This document shows positions 51,799 to 59,263 of a stretch of DNA of 64,000 nucleotides, one piece after another. The stretch is from Hydractinia symbiolongicarpus (taxonomy: Eukaryota; Cnidaria; Hydrozoa; Anthoathecata; Hydractiniidae): positions 5,580,001 to 5,644,000 of the forward strand of contig NC_079875.1 in NCBI RefSeq assembly GCF_029227915.1. Reading direction: 5' to 3'. Positions within the stretch are counted from its first letter, which is position 1. Each line of letters begins with the position of its first letter. The notes beneath the pieces were generated by a model. It saw nothing but the letters and a program-made list of their open reading frames with translations. It did not search any database and was not told where the DNA came from. The position numbers were made by a program, and so were the translations under genes.

Positions 51799-52334
51799 CT
51801 GATCCTCTTACATTCTTTCCAGCTAGATCTTCGGTTTTCATGTTCAAACCTTACCCCTCTTGCATTCTTTACATCTTGATCTCCGTTTTTCATGCTCGCA
51901 GATATGACTACCCCGCACTCCTTACATCGATACTTTATCCTTCGATGTTTGCAAATCTGGCTCCCTTTGCAGTCTTTGCATTGGGCCCTCCGCCTTTGAT
52001 GGTGGCACAGCTGCCTACCTTTGCACTCTTTGCAAGTGGATTTCACCTATTGGTGTTCACAAATCTGACTCCTTTTGCACTCTTTGCAGTAAGACCTCTG
52101 ACTTTCCCCACAATCCTTGCAGTAGGCCTTCACCATTTCATGTTCACAAATCTGGTTGTCTTTGAACTTTTTACACTGAGACTTGCGTTTTTGATGAGGG
52201 CACTTGTTTTTGGCACGGCTGTGCTTCTTTTTATCCAGGCAAACTATGCAACTTTTTGTTTGACCATTCCCTCTGATCCTAAAATGGTCTAGGGTTAACA
52301 CTTTTTTACATGTTGAGCAGCTCTTGTTTTCCAT
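51786..52334 (-). pseudogene. Cys/His-rich repeat protein
   Basis: The N-terminus starts MENKSCSTCKKVLTLDHFRI, with a CX2C zinc-knuckle layout. It is followed by at least six copies of a repeat of the form C-K-x-C-x-G-S/R-Q-I/L-C-x-H (for example CKECKGRQLCHH, CKDCKGSQICKH and CKECKRSQICEH). Such repeats are common in giant-virus and Polinton proteins and should bind zinc. A TAG at 52047-52049 interrupts the frame. The last repeat units have lost cysteines (VKNARGVRFEHE), suggesting decay. It overlaps copy A of the shared leader at its 3' end. Role unknown; nucleic-acid or protein binding is plausible. Confidence 0.6.
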
Positions 52335-52390
52335 ATTGATTTGTATTTGCCTCTAGGACAAACACAAATTGTGGTCACTAATATTCCACA
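52335..52390 (-). promoter_or_regulatory. Duplicated 56-bp leader/promoter, copy B
   Basis: Second copy of the leader, ending at the ATG at 52334. The differences from copy A are a few scattered substitutions near the start codon. The distal 35 bases, with ACAAATTGTGGTCACTAATA on the plus strand, are identical. Confidence 0.6.
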
Positions 52391-53358
52391 GAATGGAAAC
52401 AGCCATCCAATATATTCAGTTACGCGTACTGCAGCAGATACACAGCGTATATCCCTGTTGCCGTCGGCTTTCTTGGTCATGTAGAAGGTAATCCTATCAC
52501 TCAGGCGTTTTAGGGGTCTTCCAAAGCCATGCAGGGTATGATCAGAGGAAGCTCGGAAATCGAAAAACAGGGCGTACCTTTCATTGAAGAATTACCCTAT
52601 GGTCACATTGGAGTCGTGGTTGCCGAAAAGATTCACGACCTGCTCCAAATGATCCTTTGGAAGCATGGCATGACCATACAATTCGTTGGGTTCGCCTTCC
52701 ACCGTGACGCTTATGACGAAATCTTGGGATTGTAGAACATTTCGTTGATACCAGCGTAACCCTTTACGGTTGAAGGGTTCACAAAGAGTAGCAAGACACT
52801 TTTGAGACTCTTGGTCGGGGTGTCAATTTGTAAATTGTAGCTGGTATCAACCTTTTTCATGGTCACCACCTTGCATAGGGTAGTGCTAGTCTTATATACC
52901 GGGACATAATGTCGCTCGCGAGACCCTCGCTATGTGAGGCAAAATGAATCACAAACTGTAGCCAATCATATAATCCCGCTGGATAAAAAGGCAAGTCTCT
53001 CGTCAACTCAAATATCCTAGGGGTATACAGAACGTATTGCCATATGCGGCAACAATGGCCTTTTCCTCGTTTGTCCCGGTATGGTTAGTAGCTTTGACCT
53101 GCAGAGCCCTTGTAGTCCCATCGTTTGGATTGATACCCTCTAAAGTGTGGTTATTTTCACGTTCAAATTTGGGTAGTCCAGGTAGACTGTGAGTGGAATA
53201 GTTGTTGATATTTTGTACCTTGTTGCCATTTAGAAATCTTCGTTCTGATTGATTGTGGAAGGTGTGTTACTAATCTGGACGCGTTGCTTTCTACCCTTAA
53301 TACTAAAAAGCTATTTCATTTCTGCGTAGGGGTCCAATGTAGTTCCGAATGCACTCAT
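52391..53358 (-). pseudogene. Capsid-like Polinton gene, badly broken
   Basis: Read on the minus strand from the ATG at 53358, segments in different frames are recognisable. These are STTIPLTVYLDYPNLNVKI, KAIVAAYGNTF, LPFYPAGLYDWLQFVIHFAS, KSLKSVLLLFV, EMFYNPKIS, ERYALFFDFRASSDHTLHGF and RITFYMTKKADGN. Together they resemble a conserved virion-type protein of cnidarian Polintons, possibly a jelly-roll capsid protein; I cannot confirm the fold. Several stops and at least three frameshifts are present. The gene is divergent from the coiled-coil gene at 53392, with 33 bp between start codons. Confidence 0.45.
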
Positions 53359-53391
53359 TTATTTATATGGGGAATTTGTTTTTAAATAAAG

Positions 53392-54104
53392 ATGCCGACG
53401 AATCCAGTATTCCATCACGATATTGAGGAGGAGGGCCGTCCAGATGACAGATCCGAAGATCCTCCAGCAACGCCAAGGGCTCCAGCAACGTCAAGGCCAG
53501 GAAAACAACGGAAGCCTAGTCCCCGAATCGATAGAGGGTATCAGGAAATTTGTAGATGACACGGAGAGCCTTATACAAGAAACTTCGTTTGGTGGCGACG
53601 AATTCTCACCGAACGTGAAACAAGAAGGTTTAGCCTCGAAATTCAAACGCTAAGGGGTAATTTGAAGCAACTGAAAAGCAAGTTGGTTTCATATGATAGT
53701 GAGATCGTGAAAGCAAAGGTCAAGGTGAAACAACTCGAGAAGCAGAAAGCCGGGGCAACCGAGGGACAACAAGCTATCCTTGAGAGGGAAATAGCAAAGG
53801 TGGAGGAAGAGATTGAAAACCTGGAGGATCAAAAAAAAAGGCTGCGCAAAATGCACATAGTTTACTTTCCTCTGATATCTACAACCAGTTGATGGCCATT
53901 AAGGAAACCATAATGAAAATTGCTGGAGATGACACGTCCCTCCTTCAAAAGTTCAAGATCTTGTTCAAGGAGCATGGTTTGACTATAGCGAGTATCGTTT
54001 CTGCTATATGTCTACTGATAAGCACCATCGTACTTGCAGTTACAGGTAAAAGCGTTGGAGGTGCAGGAGGAGGCGCCGCAGCGAAGGGGTTTGTAGAGAA
54101 ATAG
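53392..54104 (+). pseudogene. Coiled-coil membrane protein of the Polinton
   Basis: ATG at 53392. The N-terminus starts MPTNPVFHHDIEEEG and is Pro/Arg-rich. A TGA at 53557-53559 interrupts the frame. A long coiled coil then follows in the same frame (NLKQLKSKLVSYDSEIVKAK to EEEIENLEDQKK). A nine-A run at 53831-53839 marks a frameshift. The next frame carries LMAIKETIMKIAGDD and a membrane helix with a Gly-rich end (IASIVSAICLLISTIVLAV, GGAGGGAAAKGF), stopping at 54104. Similar coiled-coil plus TM proteins are conserved in cnidarian Polintons. Their role is unknown, perhaps in the virion. Confidence 0.5.
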
Positions 54105-54126
54105 CAGAAAAGGCTTGGAAGGTTCC

Positions 54127-54234
54127 TGCCTAAGAGGTGTAGTATGCCTGAGAGGTGTGGTACGCCTAGAGGGCGTAGTATGTCTGGGAGGTATAGTAGA
54201 CTTAGGAAGTATAGTATGCTTAGGAGGTGTGGTA
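54127..54234 (+). repeat. 18-bp tandem repeat, six units
   Basis: Units such as TGCCTGAGAGGTGTGGTA repeat six times with drift. In one frame (from ATG 54144) they encode hexapeptides with Arg, Cys/Tyr and Met (MPERCG, MSGRYS, MLRRCG), a very basic stretch. The other frames give a hydrophobic repeat, so the coding frame is not certain. Confidence 0.7.
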
Positions 54235-54310
54235 TGTATAGGTGTTTTGATTCTATGCCTAGGGGGTGCGGCAGCTGCAAGTCTGATGGCCCGCTCCGTA
54301 GGCTTCACAA
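54144..54310 (+). CDS. Possible small Arg/Cys-rich basic protein
   Basis: Starting at ATG 54144, the first 55 codons are highly basic and repeat-built (RGRSMSGRYSRLRKYSMLRR, then CGSCKSDGPLRRLHNR). Polintons and adenoviruses carry short Arg-rich core proteins that condense DNA; this could be such a gene. The frame runs on to 54452 but there overlaps antisense to the minus-strand gene. It could instead be the decayed tail of the preceding membrane protein. No homologue is recognised. Confidence 0.3.
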
Positions 54311-54343
54311 TAGGCTTGTTATTTACATCAAGATGTTGTTGTT

Positions 54344-55131
54344 TTACCCCTCAATTTTACCAATACGCAGGTTCATATTTGAGGGTAGCATGCACACGCT
54401 AGGCATGACGGCAAGATTGACTGGAGTTGCGGCATACTGCAGCACTTTCTGAAATGATGTTATATCTTGCCCTACATTCTCTTCCCGCCTCACAATGCTT
54501 TGAAATTTCTGCAACAAGATTTGCCTTGCTGTGTAGTTGTCAGCACCAGACCCGAGTAAGGATGCCTTGGCTCCTGCTTGCGACCCAAGCAACAAGACTA
54601 CATAGACGCGAATACTTTCACTTAGCTTGGTCAGACCTTCCGACGTCAGACCCTGGCTTGTTAATATGATAAGCTTTGCATAGTCACCATTAACCTGAGG
54701 CCAGGAGAGGTTGAGTAGGGATTTTTGTACTGATGAAAGCCATCCTCATACGGCATGGGGACCTTCATTCTTGCCAATATACGACGGATGTGGTAGTAAA
54801 CATGGAATTTAAAGATTGAATTGACAAGTGGTGCAGAGCACGTCATGTGTTTAGCAGAGATGCCTAATGCCGTAATTGCGCTATGAGTTGCACAATTAAC
54901 CTGGATATTCCAGTAGTTCAAGGTTTGTCCTGTCCAACCCACTCTGACAGGATCATTCAACAAATTAGTTGGAGTTTTGATGGCATACTTGGTAAACTCG
55001 GGGAATACTACGGAAATATATGATACCGTAGACACGTACAGGTCCTGGTGCTCCGAGTTTGTTATACCAAGGGGCCATTCTCTCCTGTTGGACTTGTACT
55101 TTGCCTTGGGGTTGTACGGGTACATGTTCAT
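54344..55131 (-). pseudogene. Conserved Polinton virion-type protein, broken
   Basis: ATG at 55131. The first frame (to 54661) carries MNMYPYNPKAKY, FPEFTKYAIKTPTNLLNDP, VGWTGQTLNYWNIQVNC and FKFHVYYHIRRILARMKVPM. After a deletion/frameshift near 54600-54660, a second frame (54595-54344) carries LLLGSQAGAKASLLGSG-like sequence and MLPSNMNLRIGKIEG. I recognise the pattern as a protein widespread in cnidarian Polintons, with no known function; a capsid or minor virion role is a guess. Material between the two parts, including an expected YNYW-type region, seems lost. It is divergent from the gene at 55150, whose ATG mirrors its own. Confidence 0.5.
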
Positions 55132-55154
55132 CCTTTCTTAGAAGAAAGGATGAA
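55127..55154. promoter_or_regulatory. Palindrome holding two divergent start codons
   Basis: 13-bp arms (AAGAAAGGATGAA on each strand) surround a central AG. Each arm contains the ATG of one gene: minus-strand start at 55131, plus-strand start at 55150. Both proteins therefore begin Met-Asn. Confidence 0.85.
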
Positions 55155-55557
55155 TCAACTCTACATCACCGATATTAACAAGCCCACGATTTTCGAGGAT
55201 TACTTAGGACAGGATACAAGGATTGCCTTAAAATCAATAAGTATTAGACCCATATGGCTGAGCCTTTACAGCAATAATGAATTTGTCATGCGCAAAACAG
55301 GGCCCGATCAAAGGGTTATTCGAATTGAGATTATGAACGGTCTGTACAGGATCAAGGATTTTTCGGCCATTGTGAATAGTCAGGCAGAGGATAAGATTAA
55401 GCTGTTTGCCCTGAAAAATGGACTCTGCAGTTTCAGTGTCAGTGATGGGTATACAGTGGTGATTCATCGACAACTGCAAGAGCTATTAGGCCTACCCTAT
55501 AATCCTAGTAAAACGTACTATACGAAGGGCAACTATGACGCATTTTTACAAGACTGA
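55150..55557 (+). CDS. Conserved Polinton protein, intact frame
   Basis: 135 residues, uninterrupted. It starts MNQLYITDINKPTIFEDYLG and contains IALKSISIRPIWLSLYSNNE, MRKTGPDQ, NGLYRIKDFSAIVNSQAEDK and LLGLPYNPSKTYY. The motif NGLY-x-I-x-D/L plus 'LGLPY' occurs in a family of Polinton proteins often longer than this, and a penton/minor-capsid role has been suspected for similar proteins; I cannot prove it here. Its C-terminus seems shortened. The start is fixed by the palindrome and the family-like N-terminus. Confidence 0.55.
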   Translation: MNQLYITDINKPTIFEDYLGQDTRIALKSISIRPIWLSLYSNNEFVMRKTGPDQRVIRIEIMNGLYRIKDFSAIVNSQAEDKIKLFALKNGLCSFSVSDGYTVVIHRQLQELLGLPYNPSKTYYTKGNYDAFLQD

Positions 55558-55648
55558 CGTCTACCACAGATTGAGACTTGTTTATCCTCAGTTGGACGAA
55601 GACGACTGGCTACTGGATGGTAAAAAGTCTAAATCTCAAAGGCTTTAG
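55535..55648 (+). CDS. Overlapping 37-residue ORF
   Basis: Begins 23 bp before the end of the preceding gene in another frame and reads MTHFYKTDVYHRLRLVYPQL then DEDDWLLDGKKSKSQRL. It is acidic in the middle and basic at the end. It could be an overlapping small gene, as in compact viral genomes, or a piece of the preceding gene displaced by a frameshift. Confidence 0.3.
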   Translation: MTHFYKTDVYHRLRLVYPQLDEDDWLLDGKKSKSQRL

Positions 55649-55686
55649 AAAACGGGGTTATCAGTGGCTACGAGATTAGTCTCATT

Positions 55687-55863
55687 ATGCAAGAGAAGCA
55701 ACGGTATATGTTGTTAAAGGAACAGATACGTCAACGATTCAAGCGGCTTGTTGACGCCATCAACGAACGAGAACGTGCTCAGCTAGTTGCGAAAGGTCAA
55801 GAAGAGGGTAGAAATGACGTCTTAAAAAAACTTCAATCTGTACAATATGCAAGCAGTATGTAG
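55687..55863 (+). CDS. Small helical ORF of unknown function
   Basis: 58 residues, rich in Lys, Arg, Gln and Glu (MQEKQRYMLLKEQIRQRFKR, then LVDAINERERAQLVAKGQEE). It is predicted all-helical, perhaps a short coiled coil. It is the last plus-strand frame before the minus-strand block. No relative recognised. Confidence 0.35.
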   Translation: MQEKQRYMLLKEQIRQRFKRLVDAINERERAQLVAKGQEEGRNDVLKKLQSVQYASSM

Positions 55864-55917
55864 ACTCTCCACCTGCTTACAAACAATTTTCTACAAGACC
55901 TACAAAATATATGGTTT

Positions 55918-56397
55918 TTAATCATCACTCAGCAGCCATTCTTTTTTAAAGTACTTATACCGAAATTCCACAACATGTACCTTGGGGTAGTAGTTTTTAC
56001 CTTGCACGTACGCCGATGATAGTGCCAGGATGGCACTGACTTGGCAGGGTTCATCATAGGGTATTGACATACCGTGGAATTTGGTCGTGATCTCATCCTT
56101 GTAGTATTTGAGATTGGTATGGATGTATCGCCCTTTTTTCACGGATTCTGTCGTCAATTGCTCAGGTATCAATTCTTCGATTTTTTTCCAGATTTGGCGA
56201 TACTTTGCAACCCAATCGGGGTACTCTTCGAAATCAAGACTCATCGCTGGTACAGCACTGGCATTGTAACGGCTAACTCCATATGGGGACCAGATTTTTG
56301 GTGTTTTTATCCTGAGGGCTACCACAAGGTCTCGTGTATGGTAGCCTACAATGTATCTTTGATCCTTGCCTCCATTAGCAGGGATAGGTTCTGACAC
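55918..56397 (-). CDS. Conserved Polinton ORF, 159 residues, intact
   Basis: Uninterrupted frame starting MSEPIPANGGKDQRYIVGYH. It contains RDLVVALRIKTPKIWSPYGV, DWVAKYRQIWKKIEELIPE, YIHTNLKYYKDEI and KNYYPKVHVVEFRYKYFKKE. It is rich in Tyr, Trp and Lys, with no Cys clusters or membrane segment. The pattern looks like a protein repeatedly found in cnidarian Polintons, but no function is known to me. Its intact state contrasts with most neighbours. Confidence 0.55.
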   Translation of the reverse strand: MSEPIPANGGKDQRYIVGYHTRDLVVALRIKTPKIWSPYGVSRYNASAVPAMSLDFEEYPDWVAKYRQIWKKIEELIPEQLTTESVKKGRYIHTNLKYYKDEITTKFHGMSIPYDEPCQVSAILALSSAYVQGKNYYPKVHVVEFRYKYFKKEWLLSDD

Positions 56398-56613
56398 TGT
56401 TAGACGTTGATATTATTGATATCTGTAAAAGTAGCAGCAAAGTTGTAGAAATTTCTGGGGTTGACAAGCTCATTCTCAAATTTCAATATCCTTTATTGAA
56501 TTTCAAACAAGGTCCGAAGATTGTTTCTCCTCGCACATACACAACTACAGCCATTATATGTGATATATTTCTGATAGCAGTACCAACACAACATTTTAGC
56601 CTTTACCACGAAC

Positions 56614-56862
56614 CTACGTCCATGCATCAGGTGCATCGATCATAAGCATCCAGCATACGTTCGCAGTCATACATTGTTCCATTTTTTTACAGTCACAAAG
56701 ACGATCCTCTAGGTCTTGAATTCGTTGTTCATTCTCCTTCTCCTTCTCTGATTCTTGTACTAGGGCCAGGACCATTAATGGAAGAGAGAGGTCTATGCCT
56801 GTGATAAAAATCATGACTACTGCAGTTCCAAATACTTCAAATTTTGATTGAGTGTTGCACAT
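56614..56862 (-). CDS. Small TM plus coiled-coil ORF
   Basis: 82 residues. A hydrophobic segment (FGTAVVMIFITGI to LPLMVLALV) precedes a charged coiled coil (SEKEKENEQRIQDLEDRLCD) and a Cys-containing tail. It follows the zinc-protein gene by three bases on the same strand, suggesting one transcript. Function unknown. Confidence 0.4.
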   Translation of the reverse strand: MCNTQSKFEVFGTAVVMIFITGIDLSLPLMVLALVQESEKEKENEQRIQDLEDRLCDCKKMEQCMTANVCWMLMIDAPDAWT

Positions 56863-56865
56863 TTA

Positions 56866-57192
56866 TTATAGTATTTTTTTTAACTTACAACATGGTTGTA
56901 ACCCCAAAAATTCCTTTTGCGTCAAGTGACCTCCAAATCTTCTGAGGCGTCTCGAGTCTGGAGCAGGCCTTCCTTTGTAGCGCCTTTTCAACAGCCACAG
57001 CGACATTTCGTACGCACTATCATACACCTTCCGCTCTTCCATATAAGCCAAGCAGCACGAATCTCCACAAAAGTAGCCCTCATACACGTAGTCACCACCG
57101 TCATCCATTTGGGCAGCCATGTTTTCTTTGATATGAAAAAAGCCAGATTTCGTCGTATGTTTTGTACTTACCTGTGGAAGGTTGTATCTCAT
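56866..57192 (-). CDS. VLTF-like zinc-binding protein (putative late transcription factor)
   Basis: 108 residues from the ATG at 57192. The central block has YEGYFCGDSCCLAYMEE, then LLKRRYKGRPAPDSRRLRRF and GGHLTQKEF. The succession FC-x2-(S)C-x-AY, a Pro-Ala-Pro spacer, then 'L..FGG.LT..EF' is that of the small VLTF-2/3-like zinc proteins of nucleocytoplasmic large DNA viruses and Polintons. The matching first Cys pair lies just upstream in the same frame (WCSVELC, then RCPMRYN, 57230-57190) without another ATG. The true start may thus be a non-ATG codon or an upstream exon, or the N-terminus has been damaged. It sits against the right TIR. Confidence 0.5.
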   Translation of the reverse strand: MRYNLPQVSTKHTTKSGFFHIKENMAAQMDDGGDYVYEGYFCGDSCCLAYMEERKVYDSAYEMSLWLLKRRYKGRPAPDSRRLRRFGGHLTQKEFLGLQPCCKLKKIL

Positions 57193-57300
57193 GGGACACC
57201 TGACTTTGTCGCACAGTTCTACAGAGCACCAATAAGTATTATTTTATATATACATTCCAACCACATCTAAGGATTTCACCTACATATTGGACACATGTTT

Positions 57301-57573
57301 CTGCGCATGCGTTGATTTAGATGATGTCAGCAATGTGCGGGGGAATTTACCTCCATGTGCGCTAGAACTATTTTTACTCATTGCCGCATTGATTTGATGT
57401 ACATGAATAAACCATCGTTATGAATAAACATAGCATCATAGGTACTTTACCTTGATATGCATGAATAAACACAGCAGGGTAAGTACTTACCCCTCTAGGT
57501 ATAGGATGATCAGGGATTGACTGTGGCATGCGCTTGTGCGCGATTGCGCCAGAACATACATTTCTCTATCTCT
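57301..57573 (-). repeat. Right terminal inverted repeat
   Basis: Inverted copy of the left TIR, ending CTCTATCTCT. It contains three subterminal ATTCATG-type repeats against two on the left, which explains its extra length. Confidence 0.92.
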
Positions 57574-59263
57574 CCCCCTGGGGACTGAAGGATGACCTTT
57601 TTGTCGTAGTGGCCGCGGAGAAAAGTTTCCGCGCCGCTCATTCTGCGAATTTTTTTTTTTTTTTTAAAAAAAGAAAATGGTAAACTCTTTTTTTATCACA
57701 ATTGGTCTGTTCAAAAGTCTTTTACCTATTTCTGTTTATAATTGTTTAATGTAAAAAGCTATAGTTATGATGTCTTTATTACATTGATTGTAATTTGCTA
57801 ACCCCAGCATGCATCTAGCATGTAGCATATTTTTTGCATGCTATGATGTGACTGTCTTCAGACACCAGCCTGTCTGTGGTCATGCTGTGTTTGGTCTTGA
57901 AAACATCTTTGCTGGTAATAACTCAGACTTTAGTTTGTAGCAAACTTCAACTTTGAATTTAAAAGTTAACTTTGTTCTCTATTTTGTCAAGTTAGCTATC
58001 TATTCTCTCCTGGCTAACAATGTTGATACTTTTGATGATGAACTCCAGCGTAAAGATAAAGATGAATTCCGTTGTTTACATTTTCACCGGTAAGCAGCAG
58101 GGTTAAAGATGACGCTAGCTGAAGCAAAGTATTTATCTGTCCATTTCACTGCACAAAGGCATTCTTTGGACTTAAATGAACTTAAAAAAAATCAAAGGCA
58201 TCAATCTAGCTACACTTGCTTCTTGATAATGGTTTAAAACCCGAAATGTTTCTGTGAAAAATATTCACAGGAAAAGACCTCTCTTCAACAAATCCTAGCA
58301 TCTTTTTTTATGCCACGCAAATGCCAGAGCCAAAGAAATTGGTTTAATAATATTTTTTTTAGATCATCATGTACAAACCGTTTTTCTCAGCTAGCTAATT
58401 ATATATATCTGTTGAGGATATATTATATAATTTATACCTCAGTTGGGGTACTGATACCTCAACCAGGGTATGCTGATTTATAAACAAAGGTGAAAAAAAA
58501 ACTAAGTTTATATTTTAATTGTCAAAAATCTATATATATATATATATATCACTAGACTTATGTACAAAAAAAAATTAGAATCTCAACTTGTGCACATTCC
58601 AAATCAAGATTAAAATCTATATGCCCTGATTGAGGTAAAAATTATACCCTGATCAAGGTAAAAAAATATACTGCTACATGTAGTGTAGTGGGCTTGTATG
58701 TAGCTTTCAGTTCTAGGGACTGCAGATCAAATCCTGCTTGCTGCCAGATAATATGTTAGCGATGCACAAAGTAGCTCTGCTTCTACATAACCAGTGGTTA
58801 TACTCAATCACCATAATCTGAGGTCTAGTCTGGGTGAACCATTCTCAGTAGACAATTGACACACAAATGTGCCATGATAAGCTATTATTCACATAAAAAT
58901 TATACCTCAATTAAGGTATTTTATCCAGATCAGGGAGGTCTCTATCACTCCCCACACAAATTTTGGTGTGCAGAAAAGCACTCCAGGGCAGGCATTCACT
59001 CCTGGTTAGCCTGGATTTTAAAAGCTTAACCCTTTCAGTTATTTTTAAGAAGACCAAGAAAGAGTGTCTTAATCTCCCATTTGAGCTATAGGATTCAAAA
59101 TGTCTGCCTAACTAGACAAACACTTATTACGCCTGAAACTTATCCAGACTAAAGATTTTTTTCTGAGAACGAGGCTAAAATGAGTTTTAAGCCAATAAGA
59201 ATCCTAACAGTGCAACAGATTGTTTTATTATCCAATGAACAATACTTTATTTTAAAGTTTATA
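57574..59263. other. Intergenic between Polinton and TIR element
   Basis: No gene. GC-rich sequence directly follows the element (57574-57650). A (TA)n run lies at about 58530-58548. Short AGGTATAATT-type repeats (CTGATTGAGGTAAAAATTATA) recur at 58430-58925 around a SINE-like copy. Confidence 0.5.
58670..58890 (+). mobile_element. SINE-like repeat, diverged copy
   Basis: Related to the tandem copies in SNUPN intron 2. It has GTAGTGTAGTGGGCTTG, then AGATCAAATCCTGCTTGCTG (box B-like), ATGTTAGCGATGCACAAAGT and a tail with GTGCCATGATAAGCTATTAT. More diverged, hence older. Confidence 0.6.

Larger units (their letters stand above)
47032..57573. mobile_element. Polinton/Maverick-like virus-derived element, internally deleted
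   Basis: A 10.5-kb unit is bounded by inverted repeats of 264 and 273 bp that begin AGAAATAGAGAAATG and AGAGATAGAGAAATG. The AG...CT ends fit Polintons. Inside are a Polinton-type integrase, the front of the protein-primed DNA polymerase gene, capsid-like and virion-like genes on both strands with viral compactness, and a Cys-rich repeat protein. Polymerase catalytic domains, packaging ATPase and protease are not found, and complete Polintons are usually 15-20 kb. A 6-bp duplication directly at the ends is not visible. GGCCGC precedes the left end (47026-47031) and reappears 37 bp beyond the right end (57611-57616). GC content is clearly higher than in the host DNA around it. Confidence 0.88.

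Noticed and set aside
51624-52292. Plus-strand 222-codon frame, the longest in the window
   Set aside because: It is the antisense shadow of the Cys/His repeat gene and the TM gene; Phe/Leu/Pro-rich with no family features.
52529-52735. Plus-strand 68-codon frame
   Set aside because: It is antisense to the capsid-like minus-strand segments, which carry the recognisable motifs.
56917-57270. Plus-strand 117-codon frame
   Set aside because: Antisense of the VLTF-like zinc protein.
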